Shown piece by piece: positions 24,168 through 31,948 of a stretch of DNA of 64,000 bases. The notes under the pieces were generated by a model. It was not told where the DNA came from. It did not search any database and worked only from the letters and a program-made list of their open reading frames with translations. Location of the stretch: contig DASSOG010000048.1 in NCBI GenBank assembly GCA_035700805.1, positions 54,116-118,115 of the forward strand, written 5' to 3'. The translations under genes were made by a program, and so were the position numbers. The stretch comes from JAGWRI01 sp035700805 (GTDB lineage Bacteria; Gemmatimonadota; Gemmatimonadetes; Gemmatimonadales; Gemmatimonadaceae). Each line of letters starts with the position of its first letter. The first letter of the stretch is position 1.

Positions 24168-25103
24168 ATGTTTCGTTCGACGCTCCTGTACCTGTCCAAT
24201 CAGCCCCGCATCTTCCGGTTTGTCCGCCGGAACCGCCTGGCCAAGTCCTTTGCCCGCCGATTCGTGGCGGGTGAGCAGCTCGATGACGCGGTGGCCGCCG
24301 TCCGCGCCCTGAACGCCAAGGGCATCTCGGCGTCGCTGGACCAGTTGGGTGAGAGCGTCACCAATGAGGCCGAGGCCCGTGCCGCGCGCGACGCCTATGT
24401 AGGCATACTGGATCGCATAAATGCTGAACAATTGGATTGCACGGTCTCGGTGAAGCTCACCGCCATGGGGCTGGACATCTCCGAGGAACTGTGCGTCTCG
24501 CTCATGCGGGATATCCTGGAGCGCGCCCAGCGCTACGGCAACTTCGTGCGGCTGGACATGGAGGGCAGCGCCTACACCGAGCGCACGCTGCGCCTGTTCG
24601 AGGAGCGGCTGTACCCGGGGTTCAAGCAGCACGTGGGCGTGGTGCTGCAGAGCTACCTGTACCGCACGTCAGCCGATGCCGATCGCACGGTGGAGCTCCA
24701 GTGCCGGGTGCGACTGTGCAAGGGCGCGTACAAGGAACCAGCCTCCGTGGCGTACCCGGACAAGAAGGACGTGGACGCCAACTACGTGAAGTGCATGCAC
24801 ACCCTGCTGGAGCACGGCAACTATCCCGGCCTGGCCACGCATGACCCCGCGCTGATTGCCGAGGCCAGGCGGTTCGTCGCGGAGAAGGGCATTGCGCATG
24901 ATCGCTTTGAATTCCAGATGCTGTATGGCATCCGCCGGGACGTGCAGGAGCAGCTCGTGCACGATGGCTACCGCATGCGCGTGTACGTGCCCTTTGGCAC
25001 GCAGTGGTATCCGTACCTGATGCGGCGGCTGGCCGAGCGCCCGGCCAACGTGGCATTCATCACGGGCAACGTGCTGCGCGAGGCGATGCGCGGTCGCCGT
25101 TGA
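24168..25103 (+). CDS. Proline dehydrogenase
   Basis: A 311-residue FAD enzyme that oxidises proline to pyrroline-5-carboxylate. Family motifs are seen in order: SASLDQLGESVTN, TVSVKLTAMGLDI, FVRLDMEGSAYTE, GVVLQSYLYRT, RVRLCKGAYKEP, GLATHDP, FEFQMLYGIR and the C-terminal YVPFGTQWYPYLMRRLAERP. It is the short form, with no PutA-type P5C dehydrogenase domain and no DNA-binding domain. GAGG precedes the ATG by 4 nt. It may be cotranscribed with the small gene and rsgA downstream. Confidence 0.95.
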   Translation: MFRSTLLYLSNQPRIFRFVRRNRLAKSFARRFVAGEQLDDAVAAVRALNAKGISASLDQLGESVTNEAEARAARDAYVGILDRINAEQLDCTVSVKLTAMGLDISEELCVSLMRDILERAQRYGNFVRLDMEGSAYTERTLRLFEERLYPGFKQHVGVVLQSYLYRTSADADRTVELQCRVRLCKGAYKEPASVAYPDKKDVDANYVKCMHTLLEHGNYPGLATHDPALIAEARRFVAEKGIAHDRFEFQMLYGIRRDVQEQLVHDGYRMRVYVPFGTQWYPYLMRRLAERPANVAFITGNVLREAMRGRR

Positions 25104-25105
25104 GC

Positions 25106-25543
25106 ATGCGCGGGCAGTTCCGTCAGCCGGACCACGCCAGGGGGGATGCCAACACCCTGGGTGGCTACATGGCGGTGCACGATCGTCCCGCGGCATTCGA
25201 GGGAGCGGACGGGTTCTCGTACAGCGTGGAGATCCTCACCGACGACACGGGCGATCGGGCCGCGCCCGTGGGCGCCTACTTGTTCTTTGTCCGGTGGGCG
25301 CGTGTGGGCGCCGCCGCGCCCGACGGACACGTCGAGACGGACTTCCTGGCACGGGCAGCGTCCGCGGATGACGCGCGGGCAGCCGTGGGCGCCATGCGCC
25401 TCAGCGACGTGAAGTCGGCACTCGACGCGCTGATCGCCGCGCGCGCGGGCGGGACGCCCGCGCACAAGTGGTGGGATGCCATGCGGGCCGACGACGACGC
25501 CCCCGGATCGCCCAGCGGCTCCGGCACGCCGGATGTGCCGTGA
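25106..25543 (+). CDS. Hypothetical protein between proline dehydrogenase and rsgA
   Basis: About 145 residues, beginning 2 nt after the previous stop. The core (DGFSYSVEILTDDTGD, APVGAYLFFVRWARVG, VETDFLARAASADDA) looks like a small alpha/beta domain, followed by a helix and an acidic Pro/Gly tail. I do not recognise the family. An internal ATG at 25169 is an alternative start and removes a poorly ordered leader. The end overlaps rsgA by 4 nt (GTGA), which supports an operon. Confidence 0.6.
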   Translation: MRGQFRQPDHARGDANTLGGYMAVHDRPAAFEGADGFSYSVEILTDDTGDRAAPVGAYLFFVRWARVGAAAPDGHVETDFLARAASADDARAAVGAMRLSDVKSALDALIAARAGGTPAHKWWDAMRADDDAPGSPSGSGTPDVP

Positions 25544-26532
25544 GCAACGCCACCCCAATGGAAGGGATCGTCACGAGTGGCACCGGGGGCGTGTGGCGCG
25601 TGCGCACGGATGACGGGGTAACGCACGATGTCTCCCTGCGGGGGCGGCTCAAGAAGACCGATACTGGTCGCCGCGCCGACGGCACCATCCGTCGCGATAC
25701 GGTGGAGGCGGCCCGCGACCGGCTGAAGCTGGCCGTGGGCGATCGCGTGCGGCTGGAGCTCGATGCCCGCGGCCACACCCGGGCGATCGCCGAGATCCTG
25801 CCGCGCCGCAGTCGGCTGGCCCGGCGAGCGCCAGGGGGCGGGCGCGGGGAACGGCTGCTGGCCGCCAACGTGGATCAGGTGGTGATCGTGTTTGCCATTG
25901 CCAGGCCCGATCCACATCCGCGAATGCTGGACCGCTTCCTGGTGATTGCCGAGGCGAATGAGCTGGCCGCGCTCATCGTGGTGAACAAGGTGGACCTGGT
26001 GGAACCGGAAGTGGCGCGGGCGCGCTTTCAGGATTATTCGCGCATTGGGTACGCCGTGCACTTCACGAGCGCCAAGCGCGGTGACGGGCTGGACGTGCTG
26101 CGCCAGGCGCTCGCTGGCCGGACGTCGGTGCTCACCGGTCCCAGCGGCACGGGAAAGTCGTCCATCATGAACGCGCTCTTTCCCGGGCTGGAGCTGCGCG
26201 TGGGGGAGATCAGCGCGTCCGTGAACAAGGGGCGGCACACCACCGTGGGCGCCTCCATGCACGCGCTGCCCGGCGCGGACGGCGGGTTTGTGGTGGACAC
26301 GCCGGGGCTGCGCGAGGTGGGGCTCTGGGAACTGCCCACCGACCGGCTGGATGCCTGCTTTCCCGAGATTCGCGCGCACCGTGGCCAGTGCCGCTTTGCC
26401 GACTGCCGCCATGCCGTGGAGCCCGACTGCGCCGTGCGGGCCGCCGTGGAGCGCGGGGAAGTGAGCGTGAGTCGGTATGAGAATTACCTCAAGCTCGCGG
26501 AAGAGATGGACACCCGGAAGACGGAATGGTGA
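25540..26532 (+). CDS. rsgA: Ribosome small-subunit biogenesis GTPase RsgA
   Basis: A 330-residue circularly permuted GTPase that acts late in 30S subunit maturation. An N-terminal OB fold (about 5-90) precedes the permuted GTPase domain: G4 VVNKVDLV, G5-like HFTSAKRGDG, G1 GPSGTGKSS, G2 region KGRHTT and G3 DTPGLRE. The C-terminal zinc finger has CRFADCRH and PDC. The start GTG 25540 overlaps the previous stop; an ATG at 25558 would remove six residues. The gene ends at a perfect hairpin terminator. Confidence 0.95.
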   Translation: MSNATPMEGIVTSGTGGVWRVRTDDGVTHDVSLRGRLKKTDTGRRADGTIRRDTVEAARDRLKLAVGDRVRLELDARGHTRAIAEILPRRSRLARRAPGGGRGERLLAANVDQVVIVFAIARPDPHPRMLDRFLVIAEANELAALIVVNKVDLVEPEVARARFQDYSRIGYAVHFTSAKRGDGLDVLRQALAGRTSVLTGPSGTGKSSIMNALFPGLELRVGEISASVNKGRHTTVGASMHALPGADGGFVVDTPGLREVGLWELPTDRLDACFPEIRAHRGQCRFADCRHAVEPDCAVRAAVERGEVSVSRYENYLKLAEEMDTRKTEW

Positions 26533-26570
26533 CACAAAGGCCCCGGCGCAGGAGCGCCGGGGCCTTTGTG
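26533..26570. terminator. Bidirectional hairpin terminator between rsgA and a convergent lipoprotein gene
   Basis: CACAAAGGCCCCGGCGC, a 4-nt loop AGGA, then GCGCCGGGGCCTTTGTG form a perfect 17-bp stem in the 57 bp between two convergent genes. The ends of the stem give TTTG on either strand, so it can stop transcription in both directions. Confidence 0.85.
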
Positions 26571-26589
26571 CGTGCCGCGTCGCGATGCG

Positions 26590-27498
26590 CTACTGCTTCA
26601 TCAGGATCAGGAACTTGGAGGTCGCCCAGAACGCACTTGGGTCCGTGATGTAGAGGCCGCCGCTGATCTTTCCGTCCTTCACGGCAAAGGCCTGCGCATA
26701 CTGCGGGTTCTGCCGCGAGAAGATGCTGTACTCACCGTCCGGCAGCGCGATGGCCGTGTCGCTGGTGATGTCAATGCGCGTGAACGCGGTGGTGTCCAGC
26801 GACCGCGCGGGCCGGACCGAGCGACCGCCCAGGATCCAGAAGCGGCGGTGGCCCTCCTCCACCAGCACACCGTCGCGTACCAGGTCATCCTTGGTGCCGG
26901 CCACGTAGTAGCCCGCGTGCGTCTGCTGCTTGAGCTGGCCGACGCTGTCGGCGAGCGCGGCCTTCACGGAATTCAGGGTGTCCACCTGACCCTTGAGCGA
27001 GGCGATCTGCAGGTTCTGCTGGTCGATGATCGCCTGGAATTCCTTTTTCTGGTTCTCCACGGTCTGGCGGAAGTCGGCAATGGTCTGCTCGTACTGGGCC
27101 ACCTGCTGCATGATGGTGGAGTCGTGGCGGGCCAGCGACGCGGCCTGGGTGCGCAGCTGCGCCACGCGGCTCTCGGTGGAGTTCAGCCGGGACACGACCA
27201 TCTCGATCTTCTTGAGCACGTCGGCGCGGTCCTCGCGGATCTTCGCCGCCTCGGCGGGCGTCGCCAGCGCGGAACCCGCCTTGGGCTTGGGCAGGCTGCG
27301 CGCCTTGGCAATCTCGGCGTTGATGTCGTTGATGAACTGCGTGGAGACCAGCATGTCGTTGAGGAGCTGGTCCTTCACATTCAGCAGGGAGTCCTGCCGC
27401 AGCGAGTCGGCGCGAGCCAGCGCGACCAGCTGCTGCCGGCTGGAATCACAGGCGGACAACAGGGGCAGGAGCAACAGCAACAACACGGTTTTCTTCAC
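26590..27498 (-). CDS. Coiled-coil lipoprotein, function unknown
   Basis: A 302-residue protein starting at GTG, with a GAGGGG ribosome binding site. The signal is MKKTVLLLLLLPLLSAC, with the lipid-bearing cysteine at 17. Residues of about 75-195 are strongly helical and charged, suggesting a long coiled coil (for example QQVAQYEQTIADFRQ and IIDQQNLQIASLKGQVDTL). A C-terminal domain of about 100 residues has the pattern GYYVAGTKDDLVRDGVLVEE and DGEYSIFSRQNP. This resembles uncharacterised lipoproteins of Gemmatimonadota and Bacteroidota type; I cannot assign a role. It may span part of the envelope. Confidence 0.75.
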   Translation of the reverse strand: MKKTVLLLLLLPLLSACDSSRQQLVALARADSLRQDSLLNVKDQLLNDMLVSTQFINDINAEIAKARSLPKPKAGSALATPAEAAKIREDRADVLKKIEMVVSRLNSTESRVAQLRTQAASLARHDSTIMQQVAQYEQTIADFRQTVENQKKEFQAIIDQQNLQIASLKGQVDTLNSVKAALADSVGQLKQQTHAGYYVAGTKDDLVRDGVLVEEGHRRFWILGGRSVRPARSLDTTAFTRIDITSDTAIALPDGEYSIFSRQNPQYAQAFAVKDGKISGGLYITDPSAFWATSKFLILMKQ

Positions 27499-27527
27499 GG
27501 ATAGGACCCCTCGTGGGGTGGTTGGGG

Positions 27528-28298
27528 TTACCAGCTGCCCCGTTCACCAACGGCTTCGATGACCTTGGCCAGGCGGTCGGCCGCGTGACGCCAGTTGGTC
27601 TCCAGGGCGTCCTGCGCGGCGTCGGGCCTGCCGGTGTCGATTGCATTGATGATCGCGTCGTGTTCCTCCACCGACGACCGGATGTCCCCGGTCAGCATGC
27701 TGATATACATCCTGATATAACGCTCCGCTTGCGGCTTGACCGCGTCGTGGAGCGCCACCAGGCGTGGACCTTCCCCAGCTTCTACCACACGGCGGTGAAA
27801 ACGTTCATCGGCGTCGTACAGGCGGCCGTGGTCCATCGGGCTGGCCTGGCCGGCCCGGTGAAACTCGGCGTTCAGGTCGCCCAGCTCGGCCACCAGCACC
27901 CGGCGCGGCTCGGACGGGAGCTGGGCCGCGCGCCGGGCACCCAACCCTTCAAGGGAGCCCACGATATCCAGCAGTTCGTGGACGTCGTCGCGAGTGAGCG
28001 GCGCCACCGTCAGCCGCGACTGCTGGGCCCCCGGGGCGCCCATCACGTACCCCTCCTGCTGCAGGCGCTGCAACGCCTCACGCACCGGGGTGCGGCTCAC
28101 GTTCAGGCGGCCGGCAATCTCCGTTTCCACGATGCGGCTGCCCGGCGCCACCAGCCCCTGCACAATGAGGTCGCGCAGGCGCACGTACACCTGCTCGGGA
28201 CGCGAACCATGGCGGGGCGACATACCTGCCGCTCCCTTGCGGGCGGTGGCCGTGCGCGACGGGCGCGGGTTCCGGGACGTTGGCTTGCGGGGTGGCAT
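27528..28298 (-). CDS. GntR-family regulator of the FadR/FCD subgroup
   Basis: A 256-residue repressor or activator. The winged helix (about 34-100) has PEQVYVRLRDLIVQG, IAGRLNVSRTPVREAL and LQQEGYV. The all-helical FCD domain (about 105-245) keeps a likely metal site with D164, H168, H213 and H238, so a small carboxylate may be the effector. The first 25 residues are Arg/Lys-rich; an internal ATG at 28223 has a better ribosome binding site (AAGGGAG, 8 nt spacing) and may be the true start. No obvious target operon lies next to it. It is divergent from the Tat protein gene at 28506. Confidence 0.9.
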   Translation of the reverse strand: MPPRKPTSRNPRPSRTATARKGAAGMSPRHGSRPEQVYVRLRDLIVQGLVAPGSRIVETEIAGRLNVSRTPVREALQRLQQEGYVMGAPGAQQSRLTVAPLTRDDVHELLDIVGSLEGLGARRAAQLPSEPRRVLVAELGDLNAEFHRAGQASPMDHGRLYDADERFHRRVVEAGEGPRLVALHDAVKPQAERYIRMYISMLTGDIRSSVEEHDAIINAIDTGRPDAAQDALETNWRHAADRLAKVIEAVGERGSW

Positions 28299-28505
28299 GC
28301 TGGGTGAGTCCTGACCGGAGGCTGCGGGTGTGTGACGCTGGAGGGCCTGCCTTCTGACGCTCGGTTGGCAGCGCGGGGCACGAGAACGTCAGCAGCGATG
28401 TATGCAATTTAGCCTTTCATGGGCCCGGAGTGGCACGCCGTGACAGCGCCCACCATCTTCACAGCCATCCGGACCCGACCACTCCACCCACCAGCAAGGC
28501 CGCCC

Positions 28506-29186
28506 ATGACCCCGTCTCCGATCCCTCCCGACCTGCCGCGCCGCGGCTTCCTTGGCCGTCTCGCCGTTGGCGCGGCCGCGCTGGCGGTTGCCGCGCTCCC
28601 CTCCACCGCGAGCGCCGAACGGCGGCTGCGCCGTCAGTCGGAAGACCCCGACCACTGGCTGGACGCGCTGACCGGGAAGCACCGCCAGATCTTCGACGTG
28701 ATCTCGCCGGACCAGGCGGCCACTGGCGCCGCGTTCGCGCGCAACTTCCTGAACGCCGACAACGACGGCTACCACCTGCCCGACAAGGACGTGAACGCCG
28801 TGGTCTCGTTCCGGCACGTGGCGTTTGCCATGGGGCTCAACGACGCCATGTGGAAGAAGTACCGCCTGGGCACGATTGTGGGCTACCAGGATGGCAGCAC
28901 CGGCCGTCCGGCGGAGCGCAACACGCTGGCCGGATCGGCCGGCGACACCCGCAAGGAGAGCGCCAGCCTGGCGGCGCTCCATTCCCGTGGCTGCGTCTTT
29001 GCCGTCTGCGGCATGGCAATGGCGCACTTTGCCGGCGAGCTGGCGAAATCAGAAAAGACAGATGGCGCCAGCATCGTGGCGGATTTCCGCGCGAACCTGG
29101 TGCCCGGCGCCGTGGAAGTGGTGGCCGGCGTCGTGGCCGTGAACCGCGCGCAGGAGCGCGGCTTCAGCTACGTGTACGTGGGGTGA
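28506..29186 (+). CDS. Tat-exported protein of unknown function
   Basis: A 226-residue protein with a twin-arginine signal (PRRGFLGRLAVGAAALAVAA, cleavage near ASA). The mature part includes SFRHVAFAMGLNDAMW and a two-cysteine segment, GCVFAVCGMAMAHFAGEL, close to the pattern of DsrE-like folds, but the match is not firm. Tat export suggests it folds, possibly with a cofactor, before export. Its stop overlaps the GTG of dinB by 4 nt, so the two are translated together despite no obvious shared function. Confidence 0.65.
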   Translation: MTPSPIPPDLPRRGFLGRLAVGAAALAVAALPSTASAERRLRRQSEDPDHWLDALTGKHRQIFDVISPDQAATGAAFARNFLNADNDGYHLPDKDVNAVVSFRHVAFAMGLNDAMWKKYRLGTIVGYQDGSTGRPAERNTLAGSAGDTRKESASLAALHSRGCVFAVCGMAMAHFAGELAKSEKTDGASIVADFRANLVPGAVEVVAGVVAVNRAQERGFSYVYVG

Positions 29187-30406
29187 CCGCGACGGCACGC
29201 CGGATCCTGCTGGCTGACGCCGACGCGTTCTTCGTGGCCGTGGCGCGGCTGGAGGATCCGGACGGCGTGGGGCGCGAGCCGCTGCTCATCGTGGGCGGTA
29301 CGCGGCAGAGTCGCGGCGTGGTGTGCTCGGCGTCCTACGAGACGCGCGCGTTCGGCGTGCGGTCGGCCATGCCCATTGCCCGGGCGCTGCGCCTCTGTCC
29401 GCAGGCGGTGTGCGTGCCGGTGCCACGCAAGGCGTGCGCGCAGCGCAGCGGCCAGATCCGCCAGGTGCTCGAGCGGTTTGCGCCCGTGGTGGAGGCGGCG
29501 AGCATCGACGAGTGGTACCTGGACCTGGGGGGCACCGAGGCGCTGTACCGCCACGAGCCGCTGGAGGCCACGGCCCATCGCATGCGCAACATGATCCACG
29601 CGGAAACCGGGCTGCATGTCTCATTCGGCGGCGGGACGTCCAAGCTGGTGGCCAAGCTGGCGGTGGAGCGCGCCAAGCCGACGCCCAGCACGCCGGCCAC
29701 CGGCGTGTTCGTGGTGCCGCCAGGTGAGGAGGCCGGGTTCCTGCGCGCTGTGGCGCTTGCCGACATTCCCATGGTCGGCCCCCGCTTCCAGGAGCGCCTG
29801 GCCCGGCTGGGCATGCGCACGGTGCCGGATGTGCTCCAGTATGACCTGCCCACGCTTGTGCGCTTCATTGGCGAACGCGAGGCGCGCTGGCTGTACGACC
29901 GCGTGCGCGGCATTGACGATCGCGAGGTGGCGGCCCGGCTCGAGGCGCGCAGCATCAGCCGCGACGAGACCTTTCCGGCGGACATTGCCCCCAACGCGGG
30001 ACTCGAGCGGGAGCTGCTGGGGCTTGTCAACAGCGCGGCATCCGACCTGCGCGCCGAGGGGCTGCGCGCCCGGACCATCACGGTGCGCATCCGCGATCAC
30101 GACTTTCGGACGCGCTCCGCCAGCCGCACGCTGGAGCAGGGGGTGATGTCGGATCGCGTCATCCTGGCCGCCAGCCGGCAACTGCTGTCACGGCTGCGCG
30201 CGGGTCGGCGGGTGCCCACCCGGCTGCTCGGCGTGGGGCTCACGTCGCTCGTGCAGGACGAGGCCGGCGATCAGCTCACGCTGTTCGAGCAGGGGGGCAG
30301 CGCGGTGCCGCTGGTGGAGACGGAACGGGATCGCGCGGTGGCACGCGCGGTGGACCGGGTACGTGCACGCTTCGGGCCAGACGGGATATTGCCGGGCGGG
30401 CTCTGA
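29183..30406 (+). CDS. dinB: DNA polymerase IV (Y-family translesion polymerase)
   Basis: A 407-residue Y-family polymerase. The first catalytic aspartate is D12 in LLADADAFF with F17 as the steric gate; D109 and E110 are in SIDEWYLDLGG. The fingers region has SASYETRAFGV, the thumb IPMVGPRFQERLARLGMRTV, and the little finger SISRDETFP and VRIRDHDFRTRSASRTL. The C-terminal QLTLFEQ is a good clamp-binding motif. Start GTG 29183 overlaps the previous gene. The tryptophan in SIDEWYLD, in place of the usual small residue, is unusual. It copies past damaged bases with low fidelity. Confidence 0.93.
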   Translation: MTATARRILLADADAFFVAVARLEDPDGVGREPLLIVGGTRQSRGVVCSASYETRAFGVRSAMPIARALRLCPQAVCVPVPRKACAQRSGQIRQVLERFAPVVEAASIDEWYLDLGGTEALYRHEPLEATAHRMRNMIHAETGLHVSFGGGTSKLVAKLAVERAKPTPSTPATGVFVVPPGEEAGFLRAVALADIPMVGPRFQERLARLGMRTVPDVLQYDLPTLVRFIGEREARWLYDRVRGIDDREVAARLEARSISRDETFPADIAPNAGLERELLGLVNSAASDLRAEGLRARTITVRIRDHDFRTRSASRTLEQGVMSDRVILAASRQLLSRLRAGRRVPTRLLGVGLTSLVQDEAGDQLTLFEQGGSAVPLVETERDRAVARAVDRVRARFGPDGILPGGL

Positions 30407-30415
30407 CCCGATCCG

Positions 30416-31237
30416 TTATTCGTGATCGCTGGCGATGTAGGTGGGCGTCGGCGCCGACGCAGGTGGCGCGGTGGCGGGTTCGCGCGGCTCCAGCAGGTAG
30501 CGCAACGGATCCACGTGCCGGCCATTCACGCGCACCTCGAAGTGTACGTGCGGCGCGGTGGACAGCCCGGTGGACCCGACCTTGGCGATGGCGGCGCCGG
30601 CGGCCACATAGTCCCCGACCTTGACCAGCAGCTCCTCACAATGCGCATAGAGCGTGCTGACGCCACCGCCGTGCGCCAGCTCCACCACCAGGCCGTAGCC
30701 GATGCGGTGGCCGGCAAAGGTCACCCGGCCGTCGGCCGGCGCGCGGATCTTGGTGCCGAGCGGTGCGGCGATGTCCACTCCCTCATGGGGGCGGAAGATG
30801 TTGAGGATCGGCTCCAGTCGAGACTGCGAGAAGCGGCTGCTGATGGTGCCGAGCACCGGCAGGGTGGCGTGTGGCGCGCCCGCGGCCGGTGTGGTCGTCG
30901 AGTGGCGCGCGACCAGTGTCAGCCCGCGGGACACGTTCGCCGTCACTTCGGCCAGCTCGAGCGCCGAGTCGGCCCGCTGCTGCGCGACGTGCAGGCTGTC
31001 GCTGAGCGTCAGTGCGAGCTGGTGCACCTCGGCGAGCTGCGCGGAGCTGGTGCTCACCTGCATGGCTTCGGTCATGGTCCAGCCGGTGTACGCCAGGAAG
31101 CCCACCAGGGCCACGGTCAGGGCGCGGCGCACATGGTGTCCGTACACATGCAGGGTGTGCGTGCGTCCGGAGGGTTGAGGCGGGACGATGACGATCGTCC
31201 ACTTGCGTCGCGGCGCGTCGGGGCTGGTGCTTGCCAA
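30416..31237 (-). CDS. M23-family (LytM-type) metallopeptidase, membrane anchored
   Basis: A 273-residue peptidoglycan endopeptidase-like protein. It has a short basic cytoplasmic tail, one membrane helix at about 38-55, a helical linker (about 65-112), and a LytM domain (about 125-255). Zinc ligands are H151 and D155 (RPHEGVDIAAP) and H232, with catalytic H199 (LYAHCEE) and H230 (PHVHFEV), so the site is complete. The start is TTG 31237, without a good ribosome binding site. It follows a bactofilin gene by 26 nt on the same strand. Bactofilin/M23 pairs in other bacteria direct local cell-wall shaping. Confidence 0.9.
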   Translation of the reverse strand: MASTSPDAPRRKWTIVIVPPQPSGRTHTLHVYGHHVRRALTVALVGFLAYTGWTMTEAMQVSTSSAQLAEVHQLALTLSDSLHVAQQRADSALELAEVTANVSRGLTLVARHSTTTPAAGAPHATLPVLGTISSRFSQSRLEPILNIFRPHEGVDIAAPLGTKIRAPADGRVTFAGHRIGYGLVVELAHGGGVSTLYAHCEELLVKVGDYVAAGAAIAKVGSTGLSTAPHVHFEVRVNGRHVDPLRYLLEPREPATAPPASAPTPTYIASDHE

Positions 31238-31263
31238 TGGAGTGCGCGGGGGCCGGGGTGGTG

Positions 31264-31698
31264 TCAGCGCCCGTCGGCCGCGTGAAGTCGCGGTCGGGGC
31301 GGGGCGGCATCATCGGTGGCGATGCGCTGGCCCGTGGCGTTGGGGTGGATGGTCAGGCGGCCCTGGATGCGGCCCCCTTCCAGGATCAGGATGGCCGGGG
31401 CCTCCACGTCGCCGGTAACGGCGCCGGTGTGCTGGAGCTCCACGCGCTGGGCCGAGATGTTGCCTTCCACGGACCCGCCCACGATGACCTCGCGAGCGGA
31501 GATGTTGCCCACGATGGACGCGCCCACCGCCACCACCACGATGTCAGCTCGGCGCACGTCCCCACGCAGGCGACCATCCACCCGCAGGGTTCCGTCGGTT
31601 TCCAGGTCACCTTCCACGGTGGTCTGGGCGTCGAACACGGAATAGCCCGTGGCGCTGGGATCAGCGACTGCGTGTGATTTTCTGGAAGACATGGCCAT
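31264..31698 (-). CDS. Bactofilin (cytoskeletal polymer protein)
   Basis: A 144-residue protein with the DUF583 right-handed beta-helix. The repeating pattern is clear: TVEGDLETDGTLRVDGRLRG, GASIVGNISAREVIVGGSV, GNISAQRVELQHTGAVTG and ILEGGRIQGRL. Flanking tails are short and disordered, as in known bactofilins. These proteins polymerise without nucleotide and scaffold cell-wall enzymes. The start is ATG 31698 or, two codons on, 31692. It forms an operon with the M23 peptidase downstream. Confidence 0.92.
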   Translation of the reverse strand: MAMSSRKSHAVADPSATGYSVFDAQTTVEGDLETDGTLRVDGRLRGDVRRADIVVVAVGASIVGNISAREVIVGGSVEGNISAQRVELQHTGAVTGDVEAPAILILEGGRIQGRLTIHPNATGQRIATDDAAPPRPRLHAADGR

Positions 31699-31948
31699 GC
31701 GTGGAGTTGCGAGGTAACCGGAGCCATCAACTTGGGCGCGCCGGGGCTGTGGCGCCAGTGCGGCAATCGCCAGAATGTCGCGCGCCGGCGGACCGAACAT
31801 ATGCCGACACCCGGCCGGGGGCAGGAACGATGCCGAGTGGGCCGCCGCTGGCCCGTGACCCGGGGCACATTTTGTTGACACCTGCAATTGACCCATCGTG
31901 GCCGGCGCGACATCCTTGGGCGGCCAACACACCAGAGGATCCTGCCTG

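Noticed and set aside
22392..24632. Very long open frame on the minus strand opposite the M14 peptidase and proline dehydrogenase genes
   Set aside because: It is a shadow frame in GC-rich DNA: it lies opposite two recognised genes, has His/Arg/Gly/Val-rich composition and no family motif.
28398..28410. GntR operator near ATGTATGCAAT upstream of the GntR gene
   Set aside because: It is only an imperfect palindrome and no second copy was found, so I do not list it as a site.
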